64,000 nucleotides of DNA from Micromonospora lupini (GCF_026342015.1 NZ_JAPENL010000003.1:806001-870000); one strand, 5' to 3'. Shown: positions 39,024 through 48,329, counted from the first letter of the stretch. Notes: generated by a model from the sequence alone, not told the origin. Numbers and translations: made by a program.

Positions 39024-41534
39024 CTAGCGCTGGAGGGTCAGTACACCCGGCCGCCACGGCAGCCGGTTGTAGTCGCCGCTCGCGTTGGGGTCCTTGCCCT
39101 GGTACAGCAACTGCAGGTTGCAGGCGTCGACGGTCTTGGTCTGGTCGGGGTTGGTGCGGACCAGGTCACCGTGGCTGATGTCGTTGGTCCACGTCGCGCC
39201 GCTGTTGGCCTTGCCGGCGAACGGGTTGCTCTCGCTGGCGGCCTGTGGGGTCCACGAGCCGCCCAGGCTGCTGGACGTGAACGACCGGAAGAAGCGTTGC
39301 CCCTGGCTTCCGATCGCCTCGACGATCATGAGGTACTGGTTCTGGCCCTGCACCTTGTAGACCTCGACGGCCTCGAACAGGTTGTTCGTCGAGTCGGACA
39401 TGACAGTCGTGTAGCTCGAGCCGAAGCTGCCCGGGAAGTTCCCGAGCGGCATGCTGGACCGGTAGATCTTGCCGTTGTCCCCCGCGAAGAACAGGTACAT
39501 GTTCTGGTCGTCGCCGATGAGGGTCTGGTCGATCACGCCGTACGGTGCGTCCGAGAGGGTGGCGGTGGACAGGGTCTGTGCCGAGGACCAGCCGTTGGCG
39601 TTCGTCGGGTCGCTCGACGTCTTGTAGCTGAACGAGGTCGGTCCCCACTGGTACGCCAGCACCCAGATGTTCTTCGGGGCGAAGTACAGCAGCGTGGGCG
39701 CCACGGTGCCCTGACTCATTCCGGTCTGGCCGGCAGAGGCCATGTCGGACCAGTTCGTGAACAGGCTGAAGTTCATCGAGCCGTACGAGCCGCCGCTGTT
39801 GACGTTCGACGCGTAGACCAGGTGCTTGCCGTTGTAGACCACGTTTGTGAAGTCCTTGAGCGAGAGCCAGCCGTTCTGCGGGCTCGTCAGCGCGCCGGTC
39901 GAGGACCACCGGTAGGTCGACGGGAGCGCGCAGCCGCTCGGCGGCGTCGACGTCGGTGTCGGCGTCGGCGTGGTGGTCGGCGTCGGCGTCGGCGTGGTGG
40001 TCGGCGTCGGCGTGGTGCCGCCACCGAAGTCGGTACGCCACTGCTGGTTGGTCTGCCCGTGGCAGTCGTACAGCTGGACCTGCTGGCCGTTGCCGGTGCC
40101 CCAGACGTCCAGGCACCGGCCGGACTGCACGCCGCTGATGGTGCCGTTGGAGTTGATGTTCCACTGCTGGTTCGACTGGCCGTTGCAGTCCCAGATGATG
40201 ATTCCGGTGCCGTTCGCGGAGCCCGCGCCGTTCGCGTCGAGGCACTTGCTGCCGTAGACCCTCAACTGCTTGCCGCTGGTGTACGTCCACTGCTGGTTCG
40301 ACTGACTGTTGCAGTCGTAGAGCTGGACGCGTGTGCCGTTGGTCTGCGTGGCGTTGGGCACGTCGATGCACCGGCCCGACTGCACCCCGACGATCCGGCC
40401 GGCGCCGCCACTCGGCGGCGGGCTCACGGTCGGGCTCACGGTCGGGCTCACCGTCGGACTCACCGTCGGGCTCGCGGTGGGGCTCGAGGTCGGGGGAGCC
40501 GCGTTGAGCGCGTTGAGGACTGAGTTGTAGGCGGCCTTCTTGTTGCCGCTGCCGTCGAAGAGCAGCGGGCTCTCGTTGGAGCGCCAGGAGTCGCTGTCGC
40601 GTACGCCCCAGACGGTGATGCCGATGCAGCGCGGCACGTTCAGGCACGCCTGGGTCAGCCCGGCGTACTGGGTGGTGGAGGAGTTGGTGACGTCGACCTC
40701 GGTCAACGCCACGTCCACGCCGAGCGCGGCGAAGCTGGACAGCGTGGTCTGGAAGTTGCTCGGCAGCGAGCTGCCGCCGGTGAAGTGGGTCTGCAACCCG
40801 ACGCAGTCGATCGGCACGCCACGGGACTTGAAGTCCTGGATCATGCGGTAGACGCCCTGCGTCTTGCCGTACGACCAGTTCTCGATGTTGTAGTCGTTGT
40901 AGCAGAGCTTGACCGACGGGTCGGCCGCCCGCGCGGTGCGGAACGCCACCTCGATCCAGTCGTTTCCGGTGCCCTGGAGGTTCGACGAGCGGCGGCTGCC
41001 GTCCTCGTTGAACGCCTCGTTCACCACGTCCCACGCGGCGAGCTTGCCCCGGTAGTGGCCCATCACGCCGTTGATGTGGTCGATCATCGCCTGACGCAGG
41101 GTGCTGCCGCTCAGGCTCTGCATCCACCCCGGCTGCTGCCCGTGCCAGGCCAGGGTGTGCCCACGGACCTTCAGGCCGCGCTGGGTCGCCCAGTTGTAGA
41201 TCTGGTCACCGGAGTTGAAGTTGAACTGGCCCCGCTGGGGCTCCGTCGCGTCCGGCTTCATCTCGTTCTCGGCCGTGATCATGTTGAACTCGCGGGCCGC
41301 GATCGTGCTGTACGTCGAGTCGCCCAGCCGGCCCGCCGCGATGGCGGTGCCGAAGTACCGGCCCGACTGCGCGGCGGCCGCGCCGAGCGTGGTCGCGGCG
41401 GCGTTCGCCGAGGGCATCATCACCGCGACGGCGGCCACGGTCACGACGCTGAACGCGCCGGCGAGCAGCGCTCGGACGGCGGGTGATCGCCGTCGCCGAG
41501 TCCCGCCGCGATAAACGGTTGGGCTCATTGCCAT
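39024..41534 (-). CDS. bifunctional GH10 xylanase - CBM13 - GH62 arabinofuranosidase
   Basis: An 836-aa secreted enzyme. After a signal peptide (ending SANAAA, ~46), residues ~50-345 are a GH10 endoxylanase with acid/base Glu in WDVVNEAF and nucleophile Glu in LTEVDV. An SPTV-repeat linker leads to a ricin-type CBM13 (~370-500) with QSNQQW repeats, then a PTPT linker. Residues ~535-836 are a GH62 alpha-L-arabinofuranosidase (YRWSSTGALTSPQNGW, LKDFTN, LFEAVEVYKV). One chain could thus debranch and cut arabinoxylan. ATG 41534 is chosen because AAGGAGG lies 5 nt upstream; the longer frame spans that site. Confidence 0.93.
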   Translation of the reverse strand: MAMSPTVYRGGTRRRRSPAVRALLAGAFSVVTVAAVAVMMPSANAAATTLGAAAAQSGRYFGTAIAAGRLGDSTYSTIAAREFNMITAENEMKPDATEPQRGQFNFNSGDQIYNWATQRGLKVRGHTLAWHGQQPGWMQSLSGSTLRQAMIDHINGVMGHYRGKLAAWDVVNEAFNEDGSRRSSNLQGTGNDWIEVAFRTARAADPSVKLCYNDYNIENWSYGKTQGVYRMIQDFKSRGVPIDCVGLQTHFTGGSSLPSNFQTTLSSFAALGVDVALTEVDVTNSSTTQYAGLTQACLNVPRCIGITVWGVRDSDSWRSNESPLLFDGSGNKKAAYNSVLNALNAAPPTSSPTASPTVSPTVSPTVSPTVSPPPSGGAGRIVGVQSGRCIDVPNATQTNGTRVQLYDCNSQSNQQWTYTSGKQLRVYGSKCLDANGAGSANGTGIIIWDCNGQSNQQWNINSNGTISGVQSGRCLDVWGTGNGQQVQLYDCHGQTNQQWRTDFGGGTTPTPTTTPTPTPTTTPTPTPTSTPPSGCALPSTYRWSSTGALTSPQNGWLSLKDFTNVVYNGKHLVYASNVNSGGSYGSMNFSLFTNWSDMASAGQTGMSQGTVAPTLLYFAPKNIWVLAYQWGPTSFSYKTSSDPTNANGWSSAQTLSTATLSDAPYGVIDQTLIGDDQNMYLFFAGDNGKIYRSSMPLGNFPGSFGSSYTTVMSDSTNNLFEAVEVYKVQGQNQYLMIVEAIGSQGQRFFRSFTSSSLGGSWTPQAASESNPFAGKANSGATWTNDISHGDLVRTNPDQTKTVDACNLQLLYQGKDPNASGDYNRLPWRPGVLTLQR

Positions 41535-41649
41535 CTCGGCCTCCTTATTGGCCAACACCTGGGCCGTCGAGGCGGGACGACCGGAGGTCTCGGTGGGGGG
41601 GAATCCAATTCAGTCGATGCTTGCACACGCGCCGGGCCGGGCAATGATG

Positions 41650-41668
41650 TTTCGGAAAAGTTTCGGAA
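41650..41668 (-). promoter_or_regulatory. paired TTTCGGAA repeats upstream of the xylanase gene
   Basis: TTTCGGAA occurs at 41650-41657 and 41661-41668, exactly 11 bp apart, with GAAAAGTTTC spanning the junction. GAAA/TTTC half-sites recall the element noted upstream of Streptomyces xylanase genes. It lies ~115-135 nt before the start codon. Confidence 0.45.
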
Positions 41669-41684
41669 CTACGCTGGGCCGGCG

Positions 41685-42050
41685 TCAGCGGCGCTGCGGC
41701 GTCCGCCGGGCAGCGGTGGTGGCGAGCACTCCGGCGACCAGAGCGGTCAGCACCCCGACCAACTGGATCGCCTGTCCGGTCGCCACTGCGGCCCCGTGCC
41801 GCCCGAGCAGGTTGTCCACGCCTGTCGGGCTGATCGCGAACCCGACGGCCACGAACAGGCCCAGCAGCGCGCCCACCGCGGGCGACAAGCGCCACGGGGC
41901 GAACGCGACGAACAGGGCGCCGGCCACCAGGATGATGATCCCGGGCGGCACGGCGACGGGAAACTCGACGCCTGCGGCCCACAGCACGCCGATGCCCGCG
42001 GCGCCGACGACGAGGCCGGCGATGGTGAAGGTCCGTGCGGTAACAGTCAT
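41685..42050 (-). CDS. small four-helix membrane protein of unknown function
   Basis: A 121-aa protein with four hydrophobic segments (roughly residues 8-25, 32-50, 56-72 and 91-110), short loops and a basic C-terminus (ARRTPQRR). It has no enzymatic motif that I recognise. It begins with ATG 42050 and is transcribed in the same direction as the xylanase gene, but it is separated from it by 150 nt and from the upstream cellulase gene by a large hairpin, so it is probably monocistronic. Confidence 0.6.
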   Translation of the reverse strand: MTVTARTFTIAGLVVGAAGIGVLWAAGVEFPVAVPPGIIILVAGALFVAFAPWRLSPAVGALLGLFVAVGFAISPTGVDNLLGRHGAAVATGQAIQLVGVLTALVAGVLATTAARRTPQRR

Positions 42051-42135
42051 GCCACCACCGTGGCCCGACGCGGGCCGGATGGCGTCAGCCGCACGACGTC
42101 ATCCCGGGTACGGCAGTCCGCGTACTCCGGTCAGG

Positions 42136-42182
42136 GATCGTGGACAGTTTCCGTTCTGGCTGAACGGAAACTGTCCACGATC
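42136..42182. terminator. 21-bp perfect inverted repeat with 5-nt loop
   Basis: The arms 42136-42156 and 42162-42182 are exactly complementary. The left arm begins GATCGTGGACAG and the right arm ends CTGTCCACGATC, with TGGCT as the loop. It lies 17 nt beyond the stop of the GH9 gene and probably ends its transcript. The perfection and length also suggest a dispersed palindromic repeat element. Confidence 0.75.
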
Positions 42183-42198
42183 TCGAACGTTCGGCGGC

Positions 42199-45093
42199 TC
42201 AGGCCACGGTGCAGGCGGCGTTGTTGACGGTGAAGGCCGTGGGCTTCGGGTTGCTGCCGGTGTGGTTGCCGTTGAAGCCGAAGCTCGCCGACGCGCCCGG
42301 CGCGATCGTGCCGTTGTAGGACAGGTTCGTGGCGGTGACCGCCGCGCCGGTCTGGCTGACAGTCGCCGACCAGCCCTGGCTGACGGTCTGCCCGCCGGGG
42401 AAGCTGAACCGCAGCGTCCAGCCGTTGATCGCCGTGGTGCCGGTGTTGGTGATCGTCACCGTGGCGGTGAAGCCGGTGCTCCAGTCGGTGGTGGCGTACC
42501 CCACCGAGCAGGTGCCGCCGACCGGCGGAGGCGCGGTGGTCACCGCGACCGGCGCGGACGCCGGGGAGGTGTTGCCTGCCGCGTCGACGGCCACCACGTA
42601 GAACTGGTACGCCGTCGAGGCCGTCAGCCCGGTGACGGCGAGCGTGCTGCCGCTGGGCGAGCCGACGAGCGCGTCGGTGGCGCCGGCCTCGCGGTAGACC
42701 CGGTAGCCGGTGACGCCCACGTTGTCGGTCGACGGGGTCCAGGCCAGGGTGAGGCCGGTGGCGGTGACCGCCGAGGCGACCGGGGTGCCGGGCGTGCTCG
42801 GCGCTGTCGTGTCGGCGGAGCCGGTCGGCGGCGTGGTCACGGTGAGCACCGAGGAGGCCGCCGACCGGTTGCCGGCGCCGTCGCGGGCCACCACGCTGAA
42901 CTCGTACGTGTGCTCCGGCAGCAGCGTCGAGATGGTGAGCGTGGTGCCGGTGACGGGCCGGTTCACCACCGTGTCGCCGCCGACCAGGACCTCACGGACG
43001 TCGTAGCCGGCGAGGCCGCTGCCGCCACTGTCGGTGGAGGCCGCCCAGGTCAGGGTGACCGAGCGGGGCGCGAGGCCGGACGCCACGGGCTTGCCCGGCA
43101 CGCTCGGCGCGGTGGTGTCCGGCACGACCGGACCCGGCTCGTCACCCCAGACGCGGGTGCTGCCGGCGTAGAGCGGCACCTTCCGGTTCGGCCCGGCGGT
43201 GGCCTGGTACGACGGGTCGTTTGTCGGGTCCCAGGTGCCGCCCTCCGGCACGCCGATCTTGAACTGGACCTCCATCCGGTGCTGCGACTGGCCGGCCGGG
43301 GCGATGGTGTACCCGGTGCAGTCGACCTCGACGTACCAGATGTCGCCGCTGTACTGCTTGGCCGTGGTCGGGGACGGGCACCCCTGGGTGTAGCCGGCGG
43401 TGACCTGCACCGGGCCGGTGCCGTCGGGCCGGAAGTAGTACCGGAACTTTCCGTTGGTCAGGGCCCGGGCCGGGAACGCCGACTTGTTGTAGACCATCAC
43501 CTTGAGCCCGGTGGCCCGCGGCTCGGCCTGCGTCACGGTGGTCTCCACTGTCAGCTCGTCCATGTCGGGCGTCTCGGCGACCGGGAAGTTGGCCAGCGGG
43601 GTGCCGCCGTACTCGGAGGTCAGCCGGACCAGCGCGGACGTGAAGCCGGCGTTGTAGTCGGTGGCCACCTCGTTCATCACGTAGTCGGACCGGCTGTCGT
43701 TGTACGCGTCGTTGGCCGAGGACGGGCCGCCGACAAGCGCGCCGTAGAGGGTGTGCCGGGTCTCGACGGGCACGGTCTGGCTGTCCCACCAGGACCCGTG
43801 CGCGGTGCGGTGGTGCGGGTTCTTCGGCGCGTTGGCGCCGAACCCGATGACGTAGCTTGAGCTGCGCGGGTTGTCGCCGAGCGCGTAGTTGATCTGCCGG
43901 ACGGCGAAGTCGTGGTAGCGCGCCTTGCGGGTGGTGTCGGTGGTCTTGTCGCTGTAGACAAGCGCCGCGAAGGACGTGTTGGCCGCGTAGCGCAGCGCGC
44001 CCCAGGAGTCGAGCACCGCCATCCCACCGGGGGAGTACGGAATCCGCTGCCCGTTCACCCCGACGGTCCAGTAGTCCAGCCAGCGGTTGGCGTCGTCGAC
44101 GTACTTCTGCTTGCCGGTCAGGTTGGCCAGCAGCACGTACGCGCCGAACTGCTTGTTGTCCCAGGCGATCGTCCACTTGTAGGACCTGGTGGTGGACTGC
44201 GGCTCGGTGCCGAGCTTGTCGTACTCGCTCTCGGCCTTGGCGAGGTAGCTGGCGTCGCCGGTGGCCCGGTAGAGCCAGATCGCGGCCCACACCAACTCGT
44301 CCTGCCAGCCGCTCCACGACTTGTAGAACGACGCCGCGTCGGTGATGCACTCGCTGTAGGACTTCCGCACCGTGTCGGCGAACGTGTAGAGCTGCCGGGC
44401 GTGGGTGAGCAGCTTGTCGGCGTAGGTCGCGTCGGTGGGCCGGAACACCATCGAGGAGGCGGCCATCGCGGCCGCCGTCTCTCCGGCGAGGTCCGCGCCG
44501 CCACAGCTAGCGTCGATCTTGTACGCGGGACGCGCCATCGGCAGCACCTCGGCCGGGCCCCACCACTTGTGGTCGTCGTCGCCCTTGCCGACCTGCCCGT
44601 AGAGGACGTTTGCCGACGGGTGCGCCTTGATGAAGTAGTCGTTGACGAAGCGCAGGTTGTTGAGCAGGTGCGGCAGTTGGCCGGAGGCCGTGTAGCCGCT
44701 GCGGTACTCCACCGCGCCCCACGCCAGCATCGTGGCGCTGAACGCCATCGGGAAGCCGAACTTCACGTGGTCGCCGGCGTCGTACCAGCCGCCGGTGAGG
44801 TCCAGTCCGGCGTCGGCGCCGTCGGTGAGCGCGGAGTCGCCGCGCCAGGAGACCCGGTTCCAGTCCGGCAGCTCGCCCGACTGCTGTGCCTCGTAGAAGA
44901 GCAGCGACTTCTGCAACGCCTCGGCGTAGTTGAAGGCCGGCGCGGCCGACGCGGGCCCGGCCGGCGCGGTGACCGCGAGGGACAGCCCGGTGACCAGGGC
45001 GACGCCGGCGGCGAGGAGTCGCCGGGGCCAGGGCTGGTCGGCGACCGGCGACCGGCCGGGGTGGCCGGTGGACGGCCGGATGAGGTGGCGCAT
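42199..45093 (-). CDS. secreted GH9 cellulase (GH9-CBM3-FN3-FN3-CBM2)
   Basis: A 964-aa secreted enzyme. The signal peptide ends near residue 50 (PAGPASAAPA). The GH9 domain (~52-495) has the catalytic-base motif WYDAGDHVKFG and the acid Glu in NEVATDYNAGF. It is followed by a CBM3 module (ELTVETTVTQ through YVEVDC), two FN3 repeats (starting near DTTAPSVPGKP and DTTAPSTPGTP) and a C-terminal CBM2 (CSVGYATTDWSTGFTATV). GH9-CBM3c-FN3-CBM2 is the plan of processive endocellulases such as Thermobifida Cel9A; the extra FN3 is a small variation. AGGAG lies 6 nt before ATG 45093. A CebR-like box lies upstream. Confidence 0.94.
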   Translation of the reverse strand: MRHLIRPSTGHPGRSPVADQPWPRRLLAAGVALVTGLSLAVTAPAGPASAAPAFNYAEALQKSLLFYEAQQSGELPDWNRVSWRGDSALTDGADAGLDLTGGWYDAGDHVKFGFPMAFSATMLAWGAVEYRSGYTASGQLPHLLNNLRFVNDYFIKAHPSANVLYGQVGKGDDDHKWWGPAEVLPMARPAYKIDASCGGADLAGETAAAMAASSMVFRPTDATYADKLLTHARQLYTFADTVRKSYSECITDAASFYKSWSGWQDELVWAAIWLYRATGDASYLAKAESEYDKLGTEPQSTTRSYKWTIAWDNKQFGAYVLLANLTGKQKYVDDANRWLDYWTVGVNGQRIPYSPGGMAVLDSWGALRYAANTSFAALVYSDKTTDTTRKARYHDFAVRQINYALGDNPRSSSYVIGFGANAPKNPHHRTAHGSWWDSQTVPVETRHTLYGALVGGPSSANDAYNDSRSDYVMNEVATDYNAGFTSALVRLTSEYGGTPLANFPVAETPDMDELTVETTVTQAEPRATGLKVMVYNKSAFPARALTNGKFRYYFRPDGTGPVQVTAGYTQGCPSPTTAKQYSGDIWYVEVDCTGYTIAPAGQSQHRMEVQFKIGVPEGGTWDPTNDPSYQATAGPNRKVPLYAGSTRVWGDEPGPVVPDTTAPSVPGKPVASGLAPRSVTLTWAASTDSGGSGLAGYDVREVLVGGDTVVNRPVTGTTLTISTLLPEHTYEFSVVARDGAGNRSAASSVLTVTTPPTGSADTTAPSTPGTPVASAVTATGLTLAWTPSTDNVGVTGYRVYREAGATDALVGSPSGSTLAVTGLTASTAYQFYVVAVDAAGNTSPASAPVAVTTAPPPVGGTCSVGYATTDWSTGFTATVTITNTGTTAINGWTLRFSFPGGQTVSQGWSATVSQTGAAVTATNLSYNGTIAPGASASFGFNGNHTGSNPKPTAFTVNNAACTVA

Positions 45094-45530
45094 GAAGGGC
45101 TCCTGTCGGAGGCGCCGCCGGCGGTCGCACCGACGCGGGACGGCGTGGGGGCGGCACGGCCACCGGCGACAGCGGGGTGGCGGTGTGACCATGAGCAGCC
45201 GTGGAAGCGCTCCCATGGATAAGCGACAATGTAATGCGCATGTCGCCACTTGGGAAGCCTGCGCGCCGAGCCGGCGCGCGCGAGGTCGTTTGTGTACTCG
45301 CGGGTAACCACTGCGGACCATCTCACATCATCGATGTACTTCGATCTATTTTCGGTGTCTCAGCAGTTCACGGCACGCGCTCCAGGAAAGATCCTCGCGC
45401 CGTTCGGGCGCTTCGGCGACCAGCCAGACGAACGTACTGTTGCTGACCGACTACCGCGCGCGAGACAGTACGGCTCTTCAGCGGTGCCGTCGACGCCGCC
45501 GCTCCCCCGGTCAACCCTGAGGAGAACGCG
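45094..45530. other. divergent intergenic region between GH9 cellulase and aldehyde dehydrogenase genes
   Basis: This 437-nt region contains the CebR-like box at 45202-45215 and a locally A+T-rich part near 45320-45360, likely to hold promoters. No convincing gene was seen. Confidence 0.5.
45202..45215. promoter_or_regulatory. CebR-like operator upstream of the GH9 cellulase gene
   Basis: TGGAAGCGCTCCCA differs by one base from the actinobacterial CebR consensus TGGGAGCGCTCCCA. It lies ~110 nt before the cellulase start and suggests induction by cello-oligosaccharides. Confidence 0.75.
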
Positions 45531-47096
45531 ATGGCACTACGACTCGCCGACGGCACCGCCTGGTCCGACGTCCTCGCCCGGGCAGTCGCCGCCACACCTG
45601 AGGCGTTCGGCGCCGAGGTGGACGGCGTCGTCACGCTGCACAACCTGGTCGAGGGTGAGTGGAGAGCCGTCGGCCAGCCGACGCCGGCCCGCACCCCCGT
45701 CGACAACAGCGTCGTCGTCAACCTGTCCCGGCTCGACGCCGACACCGCCCGCGCCGCGGTCGCGCATGCGGCCGCCGCGCACCGGGCCTGGGCGCGCACC
45801 CCGCTGGCCGACCGCAAGGCCCGGGTCTCCGACGCCCTGGACGCCCTCACCGCCCACCGTGACCTGCTCGCGCTGCTGCTCGTCTGGGAGATCGGCAAGC
45901 CGTGGCGGCTGGCCTGCGCAGACGTGGACCGGGCGCTCGACGGCGTCCGCTGGTACGCGGGCGAGATCGACCGGATGCTCGCCGACGGCCGCGAGCCCCT
46001 GGCCGGTCCGGTCAGCAACATCGCTTCGTGGAACTACCCGATGAGCGTCCTCGTGCACGCCGAACTGGTCCAACTGCTGGCCGGCAACGCAGTCATCGCC
46101 AAGACTCCGTCCCAGGGCGGCGCCGTCTGCCTGACCGTCGCGCACGCGCTGCTGCGCCGCGCCGGCCTGCCCGCCACCCTCGTGTCCGGCGGCGGCGAGG
46201 AGCTGTCCGAGGTGCTCGTCCGGGCGCCCGAAATCGGGGCGGTGGCGTTCGTCGGCGGCCGTTCCAACGGCGGCAAGGTGGCCGCCGCGCTGCTCGACAG
46301 CGACAAGCGGCACTTCATCGAGCAGGAGGGTCTCAACGCCTGGGGGATCTGGAACTTCTCCAAGTGGGACCTGCTCGCCGCGCACCTCAAGAAGGGCTTC
46401 GAGTACGGCAAGCAGCGCTGCACCGCGTACCCCCGGTTCGTGGTGCAGCGCGACCTGGTCGACGAGTTCCTCGACATGTACCTGCCGGTCGTACGCTCGG
46501 TCCGGTTCGGTCACCCCCTCGCGGTCGGGGACGACTGGACGGCCGGTGACCCGCTGCCCGAGCTGGACTTCGGGCCGCTGATCAGCGCCGCCAAGGCCGA
46601 CGAGCTGCGCCGCAAGGTCGACGAGGCGGTACGCGGCGGCGCGGTGCCGCTGCACCGGGGCAAGCTGACCGGAGCGCCGTTCCTGCCCGGGCAGGACACC
46701 TCGGCGTACGTGGCGCCGTCGGTGCTGCTCGCCCCACCCGGGCGGTCCCGGCTGATGCACGCCGAGCCGTTCGGCCCGGTCGACACGATAGTCGTGGTGG
46801 ACACCACCGACGAGCTGCTGGCAGCGATGAACGCCTCCAACGGCGCGCTCGTCGCGTCGCTCGCCTGCGACGACACCGACGAGGCCGGCAAGCTCGCGGT
46901 GGATCTCCAGGCGTTCAAGGTGGGCATCAACAGGCCGCGCTCACGCGGCGACCGGGACGAGCCGTTCGGGGGCCGGGGCGCGTCCTGGAAGGGAGCGTTC
47001 GTCGGCGGCGACCTGCTGGTGCAGGCGGTCACCGTGGGTGGCGACGGCAGGCTCTACGGCACCTTCCCCGACTACACCAGCTACCCCGCCACCTGA
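45531..47096 (+). CDS. aldehyde dehydrogenase family protein, atypical active-site region
   Basis: A 521-aa NAD(P)-dependent dehydrogenase. It retains the catalytic Asn segment (SNIASWNYPMS), the catalytic Cys in YGKQRCTAYPRF and the C-terminal motif region. The usual ELGGK around the general-base Glu is replaced by IEQEGLNAWGIW, 31-33 residues before the Cys, which is where it should be. The N-terminal ~70 residues are longer than in standard ALDHs. The substrate is unknown. GAGGAG lies 6 nt before ATG 45531. It converges on the ACT-GNAT gene. Confidence 0.85.
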   Translation: MALRLADGTAWSDVLARAVAATPEAFGAEVDGVVTLHNLVEGEWRAVGQPTPARTPVDNSVVVNLSRLDADTARAAVAHAAAAHRAWARTPLADRKARVSDALDALTAHRDLLALLLVWEIGKPWRLACADVDRALDGVRWYAGEIDRMLADGREPLAGPVSNIASWNYPMSVLVHAELVQLLAGNAVIAKTPSQGGAVCLTVAHALLRRAGLPATLVSGGGEELSEVLVRAPEIGAVAFVGGRSNGGKVAAALLDSDKRHFIEQEGLNAWGIWNFSKWDLLAAHLKKGFEYGKQRCTAYPRFVVQRDLVDEFLDMYLPVVRSVRFGHPLAVGDDWTAGDPLPELDFGPLISAAKADELRRKVDEAVRGGAVPLHRGKLTGAPFLPGQDTSAYVAPSVLLAPPGRSRLMHAEPFGPVDTIVVVDTTDELLAAMNASNGALVASLACDDTDEAGKLAVDLQAFKVGINRPRSRGDRDEPFGGRGASWKGAFVGGDLLVQAVTVGGDGRLYGTFPDYTSYPAT

Positions 47097-47106
47097 GCGC
47101 CGTGCC

Positions 47107-47151
47107 GGAAGGGCCCTCGTCGACGCCTCGCGCGAGGCGAGGGCCCCTTCC
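47107..47151. terminator. bidirectional terminator
   Basis: GGAAGGGCCCTCG (47107-47119) pairs with CGAGGGCCCCTTCC (47138-47151) with one bulged base. A second GCCTCG/CGAGGC helix closes the interior. It separates the converging ALDH and ACT-GNAT genes. Confidence 0.75.
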
Positions 47152-47176
47152 CGCACAGCGGTGACCAGGGTCCTGC

Positions 47177-48232
47177 CTACGCGCCCGGCGTCAGGGATGC
47201 GCCCGTGCGACCTGCGGCGAGCGGGACGGTGAGGGTGAGCAGCCCGCCGTCGCGCTCCGCTGAGCTGGACCGGTTCAGCCGGCGCAGTGTTCGCAGCATC
47301 GGCGCGTTGTCCGTCTGCACGTGCAGCACCAGCGCCGCGTACCCGGCCTCGTCGGCGTGCCGGACCAGCCGGCGCAGCAGCGCGGAGCCCAGGCCGCGGC
47401 GCTGCCAGTCGTCGCGCACCAGCAGCGCCACCTCGGCCTCGTCGCCCTCGCCGGCCAGGTTCGCCATCGCGACCAGCCCGCCGCCCCCGTCAGTGGTCGT
47501 GGCGACCAGGGTGAGCCCTCGGCTCGGCTCCAGCAGCCGGCGCAGCCGGGCCGGCCGCGGCAGGGCCGCCCCGCCCAGGTAACGCCGTTGCCGGCTGCGC
47601 GGCGAGCACGCCTCGTGCAGCTCCACCGCGGCGGACAGGTCGTCCGCGCCTGCCGGCCGCACTGCCACCTCGGCACCGTCGGGCAGCACAAGTGTGATCT
47701 GCTCGGCGGCCCGACGCACCACGGTCGCGGCCAGCTCGACCAGGGCCTGCGCCCGGGCGTACTCCGCGGGGGTGAAGGCGGGCGCGGCCCGGCGCAGCGC
47801 GAACGAGCCGCCCGCCGGGTCGGCAAGCAGCATCGTGGTGCCGGTGATGCCCCGCTCGTCGCCTGTCGACGCCGGCCGCCAGCTGACCGAGTCGGCGCCC
47901 AGCAGGGTCCGCAGCGCCGCACCCGCCGCGTCCGGGTCACGCACCAGCCGGTTGGCCAGCCCGAGGACCCGGGTCGGCTGGTCGGCCAGGCCGCGCGCCT
48001 CGCTGCGCGCCACCCAGCAGTCCCGGCCACGACCCCGCTCGACGGCCGCGATCAACTCGGCCGCGTCGAGCGCGTCCGGCGCGTCGACAAGGAAATCGTC
48101 CACCGCGCCCTGCTCGGTGGGCTGCACCTGCACGGTGAGGATGTTGACCCCACGCAGCGCGAGGCTCGCCGTGAGAACCGACAGGTAACCCGGCCGGTCG
48201 TCCACGGTGGCCCGAATCCGCCACAATGTCAT
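47177..48232 (-). CDS. ACT-domain GNAT acetyltransferase (MaKat/AAPat-like)
   Basis: A 351-aa protein. Residues ~1-75 are an ACT domain (DDRPGYLSVLTASLALRG). After a ~125-aa middle region, residues ~195-345 are a GNAT domain (AVELHEACSPRSRQRRY, VRDDWQRRGLGSALLRRLVRHADEAGY with the acetyl-CoA-binding RxxGxGS). This fusion matches the amino-acid-regulated protein lysine acetyltransferases described in Micromonospora aurantiaca (MaKat), where amino acids act through the ACT domain and acetyl-CoA synthetase is a substrate. It ends head-to-head with the ALDH gene. A second ACT gene lies immediately upstream. Confidence 0.85.
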   Translation of the reverse strand: MTLWRIRATVDDRPGYLSVLTASLALRGVNILTVQVQPTEQGAVDDFLVDAPDALDAAELIAAVERGRGRDCWVARSEARGLADQPTRVLGLANRLVRDPDAAGAALRTLLGADSVSWRPASTGDERGITGTTMLLADPAGGSFALRRAAPAFTPAEYARAQALVELAATVVRRAAEQITLVLPDGAEVAVRPAGADDLSAAVELHEACSPRSRQRRYLGGAALPRPARLRRLLEPSRGLTLVATTTDGGGGLVAMANLAGEGDEAEVALLVRDDWQRRGLGSALLRRLVRHADEAGYAALVLHVQTDNAPMLRTLRRLNRSSSAERDGGLLTLTVPLAAGRTGASLTPGA

Positions 48233-48329
48233 GGTTGGCTCCCTTCCCCACCTCAGAGCCTCGCCCCCGGCTGTTGCCGCCCGGTTGCCCGGCGGTGTCG
48301 GCCCGGGAACTCCTCGGGCCGCTACGTGC

